Source of the DNA: Paracoccaceae bacterium
Lineage (GTDB): Bacteria > Pseudomonadota > Alphaproteobacteria > Rhodobacterales > Rhodobacteraceae
Length of the DNA stretch: 6,570 nucleotides
Assembly (NCBI GenBank): GCA_007131945.1
Contig: SLPP01000002.1
Location: forward strand, 1-6,570
Direction: 5' to 3'
The position numbers and the translations under genes are program-made. Positions 6,321 through 6,570 of the stretch are shown here, in pieces. Below the pieces are notes generated by a model, which saw only the letters and a list, made by a program, of their open reading frames with translations, ran no database searches and was not told the origin of the DNA. The first letter of the stretch is position 1; the number at the start of each line of letters is the position of its first letter.

Positions 6321-6377
6321 TTGCGCGGGTTGCACATCCGCGCGGTCATGCGTTGCGCGGGTTGCACATCCGCGCGG
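6321..6377. repeat. Two direct copies of a 25-bp repeat, each a hairpin
   Basis: Two identical 25-bp copies occupy 6321-6345 and 6353-6377, separated by TCATGCG, giving a period of 32 bases. Each copy contains GCGCGGG, a TTGCACA loop and TCCGCGC, which pair into a 7-bp stem (one G-T wobble): hairpins at 6323-6343 and 6355-6375. CATGC precedes each copy at a slightly different distance. A much degraded third copy may lie at about 6277-6305, but the match is weak. The array sits between the divergent starts of the small acidic protein and the acylphosphatase, so it could be an upstream regulatory array, a structured leader or a small dispersed repeat. Confidence 0.85.
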
Positions 6378-6471
6378 GCAACCGCTGCACGACGCAAGCG
6401 TTCGGCCCGGTTTCGGGATCGGCATTGCGGTGATAGGTTCAAGCTGCCGGTGATCCGGGGGCGCGCGCGAT

Positions 6472-6478
6472 GGAGGGA
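6472..6478 (+). promoter_or_regulatory. Ribosome binding site of the acylphosphatase gene
   Basis: GGAGGGA lies 9 bases before the ATG at 6488 and decides the start. An earlier in-frame ATG at 6470 overlaps this site and would only add the residues MEGPDD, so it is less likely. Confidence 0.65.
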
Positions 6479-6487
6479 CCAGACGAT

Positions 6488-6570
6488 ATGACGACAGCGC
6501 GGCACGTCATCGTGACGGGCCGCGTCCAGGGCGTCGGGTTCCGGGCCTGGACGCGCAAGCGGGCGCAGGC
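6488..6570 (+). CDS. Acylphosphatase, N-terminal part (cut by window edge)
   Basis: The 27 codons present encode MTTARHVIVTGRVQGVGFRAW and a following basic stretch. The signature GRVQGVGFR (11-19) is the acylphosphatase phosphate-binding loop, with the catalytic arginine at R19; the catalytic asparagine would lie past the window edge. Acylphosphatases are small cytoplasmic enzymes of about 90 residues that hydrolyse acyl phosphates such as carbamoyl phosphate or 1,3-bisphosphoglycerate. The same motif also begins the HypF hydrogenase maturation protein, but HypF is far longer and usually sits among hyp genes, for which there is no sign here. The gene diverges from the small acidic protein gene with the repeat array between them. 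Confidence 0.88.
   Translation, partial: MTTARHVIVTGRVQGVGFRAWTRKRAQ

Noticed and set aside
6321..6377. CRISPR array
   Set aside because: There are only two repeat copies with a 7-base separator, much too short for a spacer, and no cas gene is present.
6411..6439. TTTCGG-N17-TAGGTT as a promoter for the acylphosphatase
   Set aside because: Only two positions of the -35 and three of the -10 match the consensus, which is not better than chance in a region this size.
6470..6487. Earlier ATG start for the acylphosphatase
   Set aside because: It overlaps the GGAGGGA ribosome binding site serving the ATG at 6488 and would add six residues not expected before the conserved first strand.
6218..6505. 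Overlapping short frames on both strands with repeated peptide pieces in the repeat region
   Set aside because: The peptide repetition only reflects the 25-bp DNA repeat; the frames are rich in Arg and Cys, lack ribosome binding sites, and overlap each other in several frames.

Overview
The window looks like chromosomal DNA from a GC-rich alphaproteobacterium, most likely of the Rhodobacterales (Rhodobacteraceae/Paracoccaceae). The case rests on strong GC bias at third codon positions, the gene order ftsB, pdhA, pdhB with a lipoyl domain at the start of the E1 beta subunit, and protein sequences close to what I remember from Rhodobacter-type genomes. No database search was possible.

Layout. 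Bases 1-1567 read on the minus strand: an FtsB/DivIC-type division protein (1271-1567), then pyruvate dehydrogenase E1 alpha (169-1179), then the start of E1 beta (1-154, running off the left edge). A small AT-rich patch with a 14-bp inverted repeat (1210-1223) lies just upstream of pdhA and is the best regulatory candidate there. From 1721 to 5770 four plus-strand genes lie tightly packed, probably as one operon: an AidB-type acyl-CoA dehydrogenase, a small HAD phosphatase (YihX-like), an alpha/beta hydrolase, and a PLP-dependent threonine/serine dehydratase that overlaps the hydrolase by 4 bases. A convergent junction (5771-5944) holds a perfect 16-bp palindrome and a strong hairpin. A small, very acidic protein of unknown function follows on the minus strand (5945-6208). 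The 279-base gap 6209-6487 holds two copies of a 25-bp repeat, each able to fold into a hairpin, and the window ends in the start of an acylphosphatase gene (6488 onward).

How the genes work together. The pdh genes encode the entry of pyruvate into the TCA cycle. The four-gene cluster combines flavin, phosphatase, hydrolase and PLP enzymes with no obvious single pathway; the dehydratase would make 2-oxobutyrate or pyruvate, but a shared substrate cannot be read from the sequence.

I found no mobile element, CRISPR array, rRNA/tRNA, toxin-antitoxin or defence system. Most of the window is ordinary core-genome content. The items most worth a second look are the twin hairpin repeat at 6321-6377, the uncharacterised acidic protein beside it, the four-gene cluster, and the palindrome upstream of pdhA.
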